Assembly: GCF_900005615.1 (NCBI RefSeq)
Contig: NZ_LN832562.1
Location: 124,001 to 188,000, forward strand
Direction of reading: 5' to 3'
Origin: Paracoccus aminovorans
GTDB lineage: Bacteria > Pseudomonadota > Alphaproteobacteria > Rhodobacterales > Rhodobacteraceae
Length of the DNA stretch: 64,000 nt
Part shown: positions 25,884 through 35,094 of the stretch, piece after piece
How the letters are laid out: every line of letters begins with the position of its first letter
How positions within the stretch are numbered: the stretch's first letter is position 1
Position numbers and translations under genes: made by a program
The notes under the pieces: generated by a model
What the model saw: only the letters and a program-made list of their open reading frames with translations
What the model was told of the DNA's origin: nothing
Databases searched by the model: none

Positions 25884-26122
25884 ATGCCTCGGCGGTTTCT
25901 TCGGCGGCTTCAATCGCCGCTTCGACGCGCTGACCGCACGCTATACCGTGGCCCTGCGCCGCGGCGGGCGGATGCTGGTCCTCTATGCGCTGCTTCTGGC
26001 AGTGCTGGGCATCGGCTACATGCGGGTGCCCCGGCGCGGATGCGGGTCGAGGACGTGCTGAAGCTCGAACTGCGCAATGCCGAGGGCGACATGGTGCCGC
26101 TGTCGCAGGCGGCGACGGCGGT
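25884..26122 (+). pseudogene. RND multidrug pump (AcrB-like), two fused fragments
   Basis: One frame gives GFFGGFNRRFDALTARYTVA and GGRMLVLYALLLAVLGIGYM, matching the region before the second periplasmic domain of AcrB-type pumps. After a frame change comes RMRVEDVLKLELRNAEGDM with VPLSQAAT, from a block several hundred residues further along in AcrB. Two internal deletions have collapsed a gene of about 1,040 codons to about 80. The 3' end runs directly into an unrelated ABC exporter. Confidence 0.75.
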
Positions 26123-27409
26123 GTGGCCATCGTCCTGCTCGACTGGCGGCTGGCGCTGTTCGTGCTGCTGATGGTCCCCGGCACCGTGCTGATCAGCGCC
26201 CGTGTCGCCCGGATGCGCGAAGCGCTGGCCTATCGGCAACGCGCCCGTGCCGCCGATCTGTCTGCGGCGGTGCGGGAAACGCTGTCGGTCTGGGGCATCA
26301 TCCTGGCGCGCACCATGGGGGGCGGCCCGCATCTGACGCGGCGCTTCGACCGCATCTCGCACGATCTGTCGCGGCTTGAGGTCCGCTTGCACAAGGCGGG
26401 CGAATGGCAATGGTCGCTGATCGGTTTCGCGCTGGCGGCACTGCCCGCGCTGACGCTGCTGGCGGGGGGATTTCTCATGCACACCGACAACCCGGCCAGC
26501 ATCGGCACGCTGGTCGCGATGATCGCCTTGCAGGAACAGCTGCTCTGGTCCTTCGAGCAGTTGCTGGAGATCGGCCGCGACAGCCGCAAGACCCGCGCGC
26601 TGTTCGCCCGCATCTTCGAATATCTGGACGAACCGGTCGAGATCACCGAAGCCGCCAACCCCGTCACCATCCCCCACGCCGAAATGCGCGGCGAGGTGCA
26701 GATCGACCATGTCAGTTTCGCCTATCCCGACGGCGGCCGGTCCGCGGTCCATGACGTCAGCCTGACCATTCCGCCCGGCATCCATGCCGCCATCGTCGGC
26801 CCGACCGCATCGGGCAAGACGACGCCGGGCTATCCGCTGGCGCGGCTTTACGACGTGCAGGACGGGGCGATCCACCTTGACGGGGTGGACCTGCGCGATC
26901 TCAGCTTCGAGTCGCTGTCGCAGATGCTGGAGGTAGTGTCGCAGGAACCTTATCTGCTGCATGCCTCGGTGGCCGAAAACCTGCGCTTTGCCCCACCGGA
27001 TGCCACGGAGGCCGAACTGATCGCTGCGGCGAAGGTGGCGCAGATCCATGATCACATCGCCGCCTTGCCTGCGGGCTATGACACGCTGGTCGGCGAAGGT
27101 GGCCATCGCTTTTCGGGCGGGGAAAAGCAGCGGCTGGCGCTGGCGCGCACCATCCTGCGCGATCCGCCGATCCTGCTGCTGGACGAGGCGACCAGCGCGC
27201 TCGACACCAGGACCGAGCGCGCGATGTCCCTGGCGCTGGCGGCGATGTCGCGGGGCCGGACCACGATCACCATCGCGCATCGGCTGTCGACCATCCGCAA
27301 TGCCGACCTGATCGTGGTCATGCAGCACGGCCGCATGGTCGAGGCCGGCAGCCACGAGGCGCTGCTGGCGCAGGGCGGGCTTTATGCCGCCCTGCTGCGC
27401 GACGGCTGA
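26123..27409 (+). pseudogene. ABC exporter (MsbA/LmrA-type half transporter), 5'-truncated
   Basis: 428 codons against about 580-620 in the family. The remaining TMD starts at VAIVLLDWRLALFVLLMVPG, so the first transmembrane helices are missing. The nucleotide-binding domain is complete: Walker A GPTASGKTT, signature FSGGEKQRLALARTIL, Walker B ILLLDEATSALDT, H-loop IAHRLSTIR. After Walker A the sequence GYPLARLYD has Pro where relatives usually have Leu. The open frame extends upstream to 25985 only by reading the RND debris out of frame. Without its N-terminal helices it is unlikely to form a working exporter. Confidence 0.75.
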
Positions 27410-27422
27410 TCGTCGCCGCGCC

Positions 27423-28943
27423 TCAATGATGGCTGGCGCCGCCGCTTTTCGCCTTGGCGAGCAAGAGGAACACCAGCGCGGCCAGCGCGCCGATCAGCGC
27501 CGCGGCGGTCAGCAGCAGGACCGAATGGGTGGCGGAAAACGCGGCCCTGCCTGCGGCGATCACGGCCGCGCCCTGATCCGCCGCAAGCTGACGGGCCACC
27601 AGATAGCTGTCCCCGATCGAGCGTGCCGCCTGTTCCGCCAGATCGGCCGACAGCCCCGCAGGACCGTCGAAATGGCGCCCGTAAACCGCCGACATGAAGA
27701 CGCCGAACAGGGTGATGCCCAAGCCAGTGCCCAGCTCATAGCCGGTGGCCTCAAGCGAGCCCGCCGCGCCGCCCTCGCTGGCCTCCACCGCGCCCATGAT
27801 CGCGATGGACGAGGCGGTCAGGCCGATGCTGAGCGCAAGGCCAAGGCCCGCCAGCAGCGCCGGCACCATCAGCCCCGGCTGATGGAAGTCGCTGAAGGCC
27901 AGCCAGGTCAGCGCCAGCGCCGAGACGGCCAGCGACAGGCAGGCCACCGGCCGCAGCCCGAAGCGGCCCGACAGCCAGCCCGCGACCGGCCCTCCGGTTG
28001 CGGCCGCGGCCATGATCGGGATCATGAAGATCCCGGCCTGCAGCGGCGTCTTGTCCAGCACGTATTGCAGCTCCTGCGCCAGCGTCAGCTCGACCCCCGC
28101 CAGCGCGCCGCTGGCGACCATGGCCATGATCATCCCGGCCAGGATCGCGGGATGCGCGAACAGCGACAGGTCCAGCATCGGCTGCGCCGCGCGCAGCTGC
28201 GCGCGGGCGAAGGCGCCCAGCAGCGCGGTGCCGAAAGCCAGGACCAGCAGCACCACCGCCAGAGGCTGCTTGGCGCCGAAACCCGCCTTGATCGCATAGA
28301 CGACCGAGATCATGCCGAAAATCAGTAGCAAGGCTTGCCCGATGGCCCAGTGGCCGGGGCTGGTCTTCTCGTGCCGGGGCAACAGGAACCAGCAGGCTGG
28401 CGCGACGATCAGCATCACCGGAACGTTGATGAGAAACACCGATCCCCACCAGAAATGTCCCAGCAGCCCGCCCCCGATCAGGGGGCCGACCGCGGCACCT
28501 GCGGCTCCCACCGTTCCCCACAGGCCAAGCGCCAGGCCGCGCTCCTTTTCCTCCTCGAAGGTTCGGCGGATGATGCCCAGCACGCAGGGCATGATCATCG
28601 AGCCGCCGAGCGCCAGCAGCATCCGCGACGCGATGAGCAGGGGCGCGTCGGGGGCAAAGGCCGCCAGCGCCGAGGCGATGCCGAAGATCGTCAGCCCGGT
28701 CAGCAGGATGCGGCGGTTGCCGACCCGGTCGGCCAGCGTGCCCATCGGCACCAGAAGCCCGGCCATCAGCAGCGGATAGATGTCGATGATCCACAGGACC
28801 TGGGTGCTGGTCGCGCCCAGGGCCTGGGTCAAGGTCGGCACGGCCACATGCAGGATCGTCATGTCCAGCACCACCGGCAGAAAGGCCAGCATGACGGCCA
28901 ACAGCACCAGCCAGCGCCTGGGATCGGAAGGACGGACAGACAT
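27423..28943 (-). CDS. MFS multidrug exporter, DHA2 (EmrB/QacA/SmvA-like) family
   Basis: 506 residues, predicted 14 transmembrane helices. Helix 1 has the DHA2 signature FLPVVLDMTILHVAVPTL; ADRVGNRRILLTGLTIFG is the loop 2-3 motif A. GLWGTVGAAGAAVGPLIGG in helix 5 is the antiporter motif C. It exports hydrophobic or cationic drugs with the proton gradient. Divergent from a TetR gene with a shared 84-bp promoter region containing a perfect palindrome, so it is likely repressed by that TetR and induced by its substrates. Confidence 0.93.
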   Translation of the reverse strand: MSVRPSDPRRWLVLLAVMLAFLPVVLDMTILHVAVPTLTQALGATSTQVLWIIDIYPLLMAGLLVPMGTLADRVGNRRILLTGLTIFGIASALAAFAPDAPLLIASRMLLALGGSMIMPCVLGIIRRTFEEEKERGLALGLWGTVGAAGAAVGPLIGGGLLGHFWWGSVFLINVPVMLIVAPACWFLLPRHEKTSPGHWAIGQALLLIFGMISVVYAIKAGFGAKQPLAVVLLVLAFGTALLGAFARAQLRAAQPMLDLSLFAHPAILAGMIMAMVASGALAGVELTLAQELQYVLDKTPLQAGIFMIPIMAAAATGGPVAGWLSGRFGLRPVACLSLAVSALALTWLAFSDFHQPGLMVPALLAGLGLALSIGLTASSIAIMGAVEASEGGAAGSLEATGYELGTGLGITLFGVFMSAVYGRHFDGPAGLSADLAEQAARSIGDSYLVARQLAADQGAAVIAAGRAAFSATHSVLLLTAAALIGALAALVFLLLAKAKSGGASHH

Positions 28944-28972
28944 GGTTCACCCGGGATTCTGTTGCAGACGCC

Positions 28973-29000
28973 GATATAAATACATACGTATGGTTTTCAA
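28973..29000 (-). promoter_or_regulatory. MFS promoter with TetR operator in the spacer
   Basis: Minus strand: TTGAAA (29000-28995), 16-bp spacer, TATATC (28978-28973). A perfect 10-bp palindrome CATACGTATG (28983-28992) lies inside the spacer, the classic place for a TetR-type repressor. Confidence 0.65.
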
Positions 29001-29027
29001 CGCCCCGGTTCAGGGATGGAAGGAGCG

Positions 29028-29561
29028 ATGGGCAGAAAACCGACGATCTCGCGCGACAGGCTGCTGGATCTGGCCGAAGATCTCGTGCGCAACGGCGGCG
29101 GCGCTGCGCTGACCATCGGTGCGTTGGCGCAGGCGGCGGGCCTGTCGAAGGGCGGCGTTCAATACTCCTTTGCATCGAAGGATGAGATCGTGCGCAGCCT
29201 GATCGACCGCTGGACCAGCCAGTTCGACGCCATGCTGCAAGCCGATGAGCATGACGACCCGGTGGGCTTTGTCCGGCGCTACATCGCGGCGATGCGGGCG
29301 TCGCAGCAGGCGATGAACGCGAAGATGGCCGGGCTGATGGTCAGCTATCTCGAAAATCCCGCAAACCTGCGCGAGACGCGCGAATGGTATCGCGGGATCT
29401 TTGCCCGGATGGGCGGCGCCCGGCCCGCGGACCAGATCGCGCGCGTTGCCTTCATGGCGGTCGAGGGCCTGTTCCTGATGCGGATCAACGGCATCGCCGA
29501 AGACGGCACCTGGATGGAATTGCTCGACGATGTCGAGGCAGTTCTGGCGCGTCTCGACTGA
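29028..29561 (+). CDS. TetR-family transcriptional regulator
   Basis: 177 residues. The N-terminal HTH (about 5-55) reads RDRLLDLAEDLVRNGGG, then LTIGALAQAAGLSKGGVQYS, a typical TetR DNA-binding domain with GGVQYSFASKDEIV at the end. The C-terminal part is all-helical, the ligand pocket and dimer domain. The start at 29028 (MGRKP) is preferred over 29016 because AAGGAG lies 5 nt before it, inside the longer version. It faces the DHA2 exporter, the usual repressor-pump pair. Confidence 0.93.
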   Translation: MGRKPTISRDRLLDLAEDLVRNGGGAALTIGALAQAAGLSKGGVQYSFASKDEIVRSLIDRWTSQFDAMLQADEHDDPVGFVRRYIAAMRASQQAMNAKMAGLMVSYLENPANLRETREWYRGIFARMGGARPADQIARVAFMAVEGLFLMRINGIAEDGTWMELLDDVEAVLARLD

Positions 29562-29663
29562 GCTTTGGTGATCAGAAACATCAACGAAGCATTGTCCCCT
29601 TCTGGCTGCGGTTGCATGATGGGCGAGAACCTGGCTGAAAAGAGTCAGCAGGGCGGCGGAAAG

Positions 29664-30330
29664 CTATGCGGTCGGTCTGTTCACCCATGTCAGCAACCAG
29701 CAAAGCCCATGGAAGAGCACCGTAAAAGCAGATAGACCCGCGACCATGCCCCCCATGATCTGCGTGGCCGCCTGACTGCCGTCGCGAGGGTGGCCGAGGA
29801 TGCCGAGGATGAAAGGAAACGCCGTTAGGACACCGCTGACTTCCGCGGCGAGTCGGTGCCGACAAGTCAACCCGTGACTGAAGCGCGTAGCGAAAGACCG
29901 AGAACGGGGCGGATCGGCTTGCCGCGCTCCAAGAATGGCGCGCAGATTGGTGGCGACGGAGAGGAAGCCCGAGACCGCGTCCTTGCCGGAGCCGTGAGGG
30001 TGATCGTGTCCCCGCCAGCCCAAGGGGCGGGAAACGCCGCGACCCGGCCCCCGCCCACAAGTTTGAGGATCGCGAAGGCGGTTTACGAGGATTGGACGAT
30101 GGCATCGACGCCGATCATGCAAAGGGGCTAGCAGGACGACAAACCCCAAGACACCGCCGCTGATCGTTACCACCGACTTTCGGCAGCGACAATCACACCA
30201 TACGCAAGGGCGAGCAACCCGTTCGGCCCGGGCACGAGCGCCATGCCGGTCGATGTCCCAGGAAAGAGCAGCCCCGCTTCGAAGAGCACCTGCGCCCACA
30301 GTCGCGAACTCAAGAACGCCTTGCCGTGAG
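29664..30330 (-). pseudogene. LysE-family exporter remnant with fused membrane-protein tail
   Basis: Between about 30300 and 30180 on the minus strand one frame reads AQVLFEAGLLFPG then MALVPGPNGLLALAYGV, the LysE N-terminal signature, and then hits a stop. Further on, shifted frames give ISGGVLGFVVLLA and TAFAILKLVGGG, also LysE-like. The last part (to the stop at 29664) is an open hydrophobic stretch, GVLTAFPFILGILG and MGGMVAGLSAFTVLFHGLCW, that does not look like LysE and may be the end of another small membrane protein. Multiple frameshifts rule out function. Confidence 0.6.
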
Positions 30331-30336
30331 TCGCAC

Positions 30337-30425
30337 TCAGGCCGGCACCAGCCGCCTTGCAGCACCCGTGACGGTGTTAAGCAGGATCGCTGACAGCAGG
30401 ATGGCTCCGCCGATCAGGGTATATC
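30337..30425 (-). pseudogene. Possible EamA/DMT transporter C-terminal remnant
   Basis: A short minus-strand frame ends in LIGGAILLSAILLNTV followed by a basic tail and stop at 30339-30337. The GGAILLSAILLN pattern is typical of the last helix of EamA-type drug/metabolite transporters. Too short to be sure. Confidence 0.35.
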
Positions 30426-30871
30426 TTCGGAGGGATCAGTAGATTATCCTGTCGGCCGAAAATATGCCAATCGGTTGCACGTTCGCCCGGCCTTCAGTCC
30501 GCTGGCAACAAGGCGGCATTTCTGCTCAGGCCGCCCCGGCGATGGTTCGGCCGCTCGGCGTCGCCATCAATCCGCCGAACGCCGTCAATCCCTGCTGAAC
30601 GAGATTCCCTCATGTCCGGAACGAGCTGCTGGCCCCGCTGAAGTCTGCCAGCCGATCAGCGGGTTGTGTCAAGCGAAAGCTGCTCGGCGGTGAGATCCCG
30701 CTTCGCACTGTCTCTGCCCCGGGCCCCGGGCCCGGGCACTGGAAGGAAACCATGCGCTGCGGCAGGTGGTTGACAGCATCGCCGGCAGTCTGTTCACTCC
30801 TTCAATGTTCGACCTCCTCGATGGTCGCTCGCACCACCCGGTCAAATGACAGCCGCAGCAACAACAAGAGC
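30426..30871. other. Unassigned sequence left of the IS21 element
   Basis: About 450 bp with no recognisable gene. It does not contain the missing 5' part of the ubiD gene found on the other side of the IS. A self-complementary GC run (gggccccgggcccgggc, around 30721-30737) is present. Confidence 0.4.
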
Positions 30872-30989
30872 TGTTGAACGGCTTGCAATAAGGACCCCGC
30901 TTCTGGGGTGATCGGCGTCCAAAATGGACCCCACCGACCGGGGGTTGGGTCCATTGTGCCTTCGATGATTATCGGAGGCCGAGCACGGG

Positions 30990-32489
30990 ATGCTGATCGT
31001 GGAGACAATCGCAAAAATCAGGCGGCTACATTTCACCGAGGGCAAGGGGATCAAGACGATCTGCCGTGACCTGAAGCTGTCGAAGAAGGTGGTGCGGAAG
31101 GTGATCCGCACCGGGATTACCGAGTTCACCTATACCCGGACGGTGCAGCCGCGCCCGAAGCTGGGTGCCTGGCTGGGGGAACTCAACCGGCTGCTGGAGG
31201 TCAACGCCGCGCGGTCCAGCCGGGAACGTCAGTCTCTGATACAGATCTACGAAGAACTGAGCGGTCTCGGTTATGAAGGTGGGTATGACGCGGTGCGCCG
31301 CTACGCCTCGAACTGGGCACGCACTCAGAGTTCAGGCGCTTCTGCCGCCTTCGTGCCCCTGAGCTTTGCGCCCGGTGAAGCCTATCAGTTCGACTGGAGC
31401 CACGAGGTTGTGGTGATCGATGGGGCGACCACCACCATCAAAGTGGCCCATGTTCGCCTGTGCCACAGCCGGATGTTCTTTGTGCGGGCCTATCCGCGCG
31501 AGACGCAGGAGATGGTGTTCGATGCCCACGACAGGGCTTTCGCCTTCTTCAAGGGCACCTGCACCCGCGGGATCTACGACAACATGAAGACGGCGGTGGA
31601 GACCATCTTCACCGGCAAGGAACGCCTCTACAATCGTCGGTTCCTGCAGATGGCCAGCCATTATCTGGTCGAACCCGTTGCCTGCACCCCTGCTGCGGGT
31701 TGGGAGAAAGGCCAGGTGGAGAGCCAGGTCGGCACTGTCCGTCAGCGGTTTTTCGCGCCCCGCGTCAGGGTCAAGAGCTACGAGGAACTGAATGCCTGGC
31801 TGCTGGACAAGTGCATCGCCTCGGCCAGAACCAGCAAGCATCCGGAGCTGACGGACAAAACCGTCTGGCAGGTCTTCCAGGAAGAGCGCCCGCACCTTGT
31901 CCCCTATGCCGGGCGCTTCGACGGATTCCATTCACTGCCTGCGGCGGTGTCAAAGACCTGTCTCGTGCGCTTCGACAACAACAAATACTCCGTCGCGGCA
32001 ACGGCTGTCGGGCGGCAGGTCGAGATCAGGGCCTATGCTGAGCGGATCGAGATCCGGCAGGAGGGCCGACTGGTCGGAGACCACCCGCGTCACTTCGGCC
32101 GGGACCGAACGGTTTACAATCCCTGGCATTATGTGCCTGTTCTGCTTCGCAAACCCGGGGCGCTGCGTAACGGCGCACCGTTCAAGGACTGGGTTCTTCC
32201 CGGAGCTCTTGAACAGATCCGCCGCAAGCTGCAGGGCTCCTCAGATGGCGACCGCCAGATGGTGAAGGTCCTCGGCGCTGTGCTGACGGAAGGGATGCCT
32301 GTGGTTCAAAAGGCATGTGCCGAAGCTCTCTCGCAAGGCGTCCATTCTGCCGATGTAATCCTCAATATTCTATCCCGCAGGCGAGATCCGGAACCACCAC
32401 CGCTTCTGCTGACCTCTCCGGCCTTGCAGTTGACCCATGAGCCTGTGGCGGACTGCGCCCGTTATGATCTGCTGCGGAGGGCCTGCTGA
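30990..32489 (+). CDS. istA: IS21-family transposase IstA
   Basis: 499 residues. The N-terminal HTH ([36 protein letters not shown]) is followed by an RNase H-like DDE core: [12 protein letters not shown] with the first Asp, [10 protein letters not shown] with the second, and [11 protein letters not shown] with the Glu. The C-terminal beta-barrel contains [19 protein letters not shown]. It catalyses strand transfer during transposition. Its TGA overlaps the istB ATG by one base (TGATG), giving coupled translation. Confidence 0.97.
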   Translation: MLIVETIAKIRRLHFTEGKGIKTICRDLKLSKKVVRKVIRTGITEFTYTRTVQPRPKLGAWLGELNRLLEVNAARSSRERQSLIQIYEELSGLGYEGGYDAVRRYASNWARTQSSGASAAFVPLSFAPGEAYQFDWSHEVVVIDGATTTIKVAHVRLCHSRMFFVRAYPRETQEMVFDAHDRAFAFFKGTCTRGIYDNMKTAVETIFTGKERLYNRRFLQMASHYLVEPVACTPAAGWEKGQVESQVGTVRQRFFAPRVRVKSYEELNAWLLDKCIASARTSKHPELTDKTVWQVFQEERPHLVPYAGRFDGFHSLPAAVSKTCLVRFDNNKYSVAATAVGRQVEIRAYAERIEIRQEGRLVGDHPRHFGRDRTVYNPWHYVPVLLRKPGALRNGAPFKDWVLPGALEQIRRKLQGSSDGDRQMVKVLGAVLTEGMPVVQKACAEALSQGVHSADVILNILSRRRDPEPPPLLLTSPALQLTHEPVADCARYDLLRRAC

Positions 32490-33217
32490 TGGATCGTGCT
32501 GACATCATGGCTGCAATGGGCGAGTTGAAGCTCTACGGGATGCGCGCCGCTTATGACGAACTCATGGCGGTGGCTGTGCGCCGCCAGCACGAACCCCGCC
32601 AGATCGTTGGAGATCTTCTGGCCGCCGAGATCAACGAGAAGAAAGCGCGGTCGGTCAAATACCAGATCACCACCGCCAAGCTGCCCTATGCCCGGGAGAT
32701 CGAGGAGTTCACCTTCGATGACACCCCAATCAACGAGACCCTGGTGCGAGATCTGGCCAGCGGGGAGTTCCTCAGCCAACAGCGCAATGTCGTGCTGGTT
32801 GGCGGCACCGGGACCGGCAAGACCCATATCTCTGTGGCCATAGCGCGCGCGGTCATCCGCAATGGTGCCCGGGGCAGGTTCTTCAATGTCGTCGATCTGG
32901 TGAACAGGCTGGAGGCCGAGGCCCGTGCCGGACGGGCAGGCCGGCTTGCAGAACATCTGATGCGGCTCGACTTCGTCATCCTCGATGAACTCGGATACCT
33001 GCCATTCGCGCAGTCCGGCGGCCAGCTGCTGTTCCATCTGATCAGCAAGCTCTATGAGCAGACTTCCGTCATCGTCACCACCAACCTCGCATTCGGGGAG
33101 TGGCCGACCGTCTTCGGAGACGCAAAGATGACCACCGCGCTGCTCGACCGGCTCACCCACCACTGCGACATCGTCGAGACCGGCAACGACAGCTGGCGCA
33201 TCAAAACCCGAGCCTGA
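32489..33217 (+). CDS. istB: IS21-family helper ATPase IstB
   Basis: 242 residues, DnaA/DnaC-like AAA+ ATPase. Walker [12 protein letters not shown] is near residue 110, Walker B region [12 protein letters not shown] near 170, and sensor region [12 protein letters not shown]. IstB assists IstA in target selection and strand transfer. It is full length with no disruption, so the element may still be mobile. Confidence 0.97.
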   Translation: MDRADIMAAMGELKLYGMRAAYDELMAVAVRRQHEPRQIVGDLLAAEINEKKARSVKYQITTAKLPYAREIEEFTFDDTPINETLVRDLASGEFLSQQRNVVLVGGTGTGKTHISVAIARAVIRNGARGRFFNVVDLVNRLEAEARAGRAGRLAEHLMRLDFVILDELGYLPFAQSGGQLLFHLISKLYEQTSVIVTTNLAFGEWPTVFGDAKMTTALLDRLTHHCDIVETGNDSWRIKTRA

Positions 33218-33344
33218 ACACCCTCCAAAACGCAGGCCCGCGTCGGCTGCGCCAGCTGGAAAGCTACGCCGCCACGGGCCTGCTCACCCGCGCGCCAAAG
33301 GGGTCACTTTTGGACGCCGATCAGGGGGCCCGTTTGAATGCCGA

Positions 33345-34472
33345 TTGACAAACCTGCATGCCGAATACCAGCGCCGCGCCAATGCGCCGATCCCGCCCGC
33401 CCCGGTCGAAAGCGGCCCGGTGACCGAGGTGGTGGCCGAGGGCGATGCCGTCGATCTGGAACAGATCCCCATGATCCGGCATTTCGACAGCGACCGGGGC
33501 CCCTATGTCACCAATGCGATCATCGTCGCCGAGGACCCGGAAACCGGGGTGGCGAACCTCAGCTACCACCGCTCGATGCGCCATGCCCGCAATGCGCTGG
33601 CGACCAGCCTGCATTCGCGCGGCCACCTGTGGCGCATGTATCAGGCCGCGCGCGAGGCAGGCCGGCCGCTGCCCGTCGCCATGGTCATCGGCGCGCATCC
33701 GCTGTTCATGATGGCCGCCTCGGCCCGCGTGGCCTTCGGCGTCGATGAACGCGCCATCGCCGGCGCGCTGATGGGCGAAGCCTTGCAGGTGGTGCGCACG
33801 CCCGGCCACGGCATCGGCGTGCCGGCCGCGGCCGAATTCGTGCTGGAAGGCGTTCTCGATCCCGAGGCGCATGTGGCCGAAGGCCCCTTCGGCGAGTTCT
33901 CGGGCTACAGTTCGGACCGCTCGACCAACACGCTGTTCCATGTCCACACCGTAATGCGCAAGCGCGACCCCTGGTTGGTCGACGTGGTCGGCGGCGCGAC
34001 CGACGAACACCTGAACCTGGCTCGCCTGCCGCGCGAGGCCGAGATGTTCGAGAAGATCAAGGCCCGCTTCCCGGCGGTGACGCGGCTGCATTACCCGACC
34101 TCGGGAACGCATTTCCACGCCTATGTCGCGCTGAAGCAAAGCCGCCCGGGCGAGGCGCGCCAGGTCATGCTGGGGCTGCTGGGCTGGGACCCCTATCTGA
34201 AGACCGTGATCGCGGTCGACGAGGACGTGGACGTGGCGCAGGACAGCCAGGTGCTTTGGGCCTTGGCGACGCATTTCCAGCCGCATCGCGACATGTTCAG
34301 CATCGACGGCCTGCCCGGCAGCCCGCTGGACCCGTCCTCGACCGCCGACGGCACCACCTCGCGGCTGGCGCTGGACGCGACCCGCGGACCCGATTTCCAC
34401 GGCATCCGCGCCACGCTGTCGCCCGAGGCGCGGGCGCGGGCCGCGGCCATCCTTTCGGGGGCGGGCGCGTGA
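33345..34472 (+). CDS. ubiD: UbiD-family prenylated-FMN decarboxylase, 5'-truncated by IS21
   Basis: 375 codons from a TTG inside the IS21 right end; intact relatives have about 450-500. Similarity begins around SGPVTEVVAEGDAVDLEQIP, which corresponds to about residue 130 of the family, so over 100 N-terminal residues are missing. The catalytic R-E-E elements remain: the Arg in NLSYHRSMRH and the two Glu in EGPFGEFSGY. The normal C-terminal DGLPGSPLDPSS is intact. UbiD enzymes decarboxylate aromatic or heteroaromatic acids using prFMN supplied by UbiX, which overlaps its stop by 4 bp. Loss of the N-terminus probably inactivates it or makes expression depend on the IS. The next in-frame ATG is at 33471. 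Confidence 0.85.
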   Translation: MTNLHAEYQRRANAPIPPAPVESGPVTEVVAEGDAVDLEQIPMIRHFDSDRGPYVTNAIIVAEDPETGVANLSYHRSMRHARNALATSLHSRGHLWRMYQAAREAGRPLPVAMVIGAHPLFMMAASARVAFGVDERAIAGALMGEALQVVRTPGHGIGVPAAAEFVLEGVLDPEAHVAEGPFGEFSGYSSDRSTNTLFHVHTVMRKRDPWLVDVVGGATDEHLNLARLPREAEMFEKIKARFPAVTRLHYPTSGTHFHAYVALKQSRPGEARQVMLGLLGWDPYLKTVIAVDEDVDVAQDSQVLWALATHFQPHRDMFSIDGLPGSPLDPSSTADGTTSRLALDATRGPDFHGIRATLSPEARARAAAILSGAGA

Positions 34473-35065
34473 ACGCCTTTGCCATCCCGCGTGGGCCCAG
34501 CCGCCCCCGGATGGCGGTGGGGATCAGCGGCGCCTCGGGCGTGGTCTACGGATTGCGCCTGCTGGAACTGCTGCGCGACCTTGGGGTCGAGACGCATGTC
34601 ACCGTCAGCCGCGCCGCGCTGCTGACCATGGTGCATGAAACCGAGTTCAAGCTTTCGGACATCGAGGCGCGGGCGGATGTGCTTTACCGCTCGGACGATG
34701 TGGCGGCCTCGATCTCCAGCGGCTCGTTCCGCACCATGGGCATGATCGTCGCGCCCTGTTCGATGAAGACCCTGGCCGAGATCGCGCAGGGCGTCACCTC
34801 GGGCCTGATCAGCCGCGCGGCCGAGGTCACGCTGAAGGAGCGCCGCCGGCTGGTGCTGCTGGCGCGCGAGACGCCGCTGACCGAAAGCCATCTGCAAAAC
34901 ATGCTGGCCGTGACGCGCATGGGGGGCATCGTCGCACCCCCGGTCCCGGCCTTCTACGCCCGGCCGGCCAGCATCGACGCGATGGTGGACCAGACGCTGG
35001 GCCGCGTCCTCGACCTGTTCGATCTGGATTGCGCCGGCGTGCGGCGCTGGGTCAAGGCGCCCTGA
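34469..35065 (+). CDS. ubiX: UbiX-type flavin prenyltransferase
   Basis: 198 residues. MAVGISGASGVVYGLRLLEL is the flavodoxin-like FMN-binding start; SSGSFRTMGMIVAPCSMKTL and LVLLARETPLTESHLQNML are UbiX signatures. It attaches dimethylallyl phosphate-derived carbon to FMN to make the UbiD cofactor. The GTG at 34469 overlaps the ubiD stop (GTGA). The first 14 residues precede the usual start, and an ATG at 34512 is the alternative. Position directly after ubiD is the classical pair. Confidence 0.94.
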   Translation: MNAFAIPRGPSRPRMAVGISGASGVVYGLRLLELLRDLGVETHVTVSRAALLTMVHETEFKLSDIEARADVLYRSDDVAASISSGSFRTMGMIVAPCSMKTLAEIAQGVTSGLISRAAEVTLKERRRLVLLARETPLTESHLQNMLAVTRMGGIVAPPVPAFYARPASIDAMVDQTLGRVLDLFDLDCAGVRRWVKAP

Positions 35066-35094
35066 TTTTTCAAAACCTTGGGAGGGTAAGAACC

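Larger units (their letters stand above)
30872..33350 (+). mobile_element. Complete IS21-family insertion sequence
   Basis: 2,479 bp with overlapping istA and istB. The left end begins TGTTGAACGGCTTGCAA; the reverse complement of the right end begins TGTCAATCGGCATTCAA, alike but imperfect and TG...CA bordered as in IS21. Each end also has an internal repeat: tgatcggcgtccaaaa plus TGGACCCC at 30909-30932 and the matching inverse at 33300-33323. Flanks (caagagc on the left, aacctgc on the right) show no target duplication, so the element is not flanked as after a simple insertion. Confidence 0.9.

Noticed and set aside
30864..33358. Target-site duplication around IS21
   Set aside because: The flanking bases on the two sides do not match for 4-8 bp at either plausible boundary.
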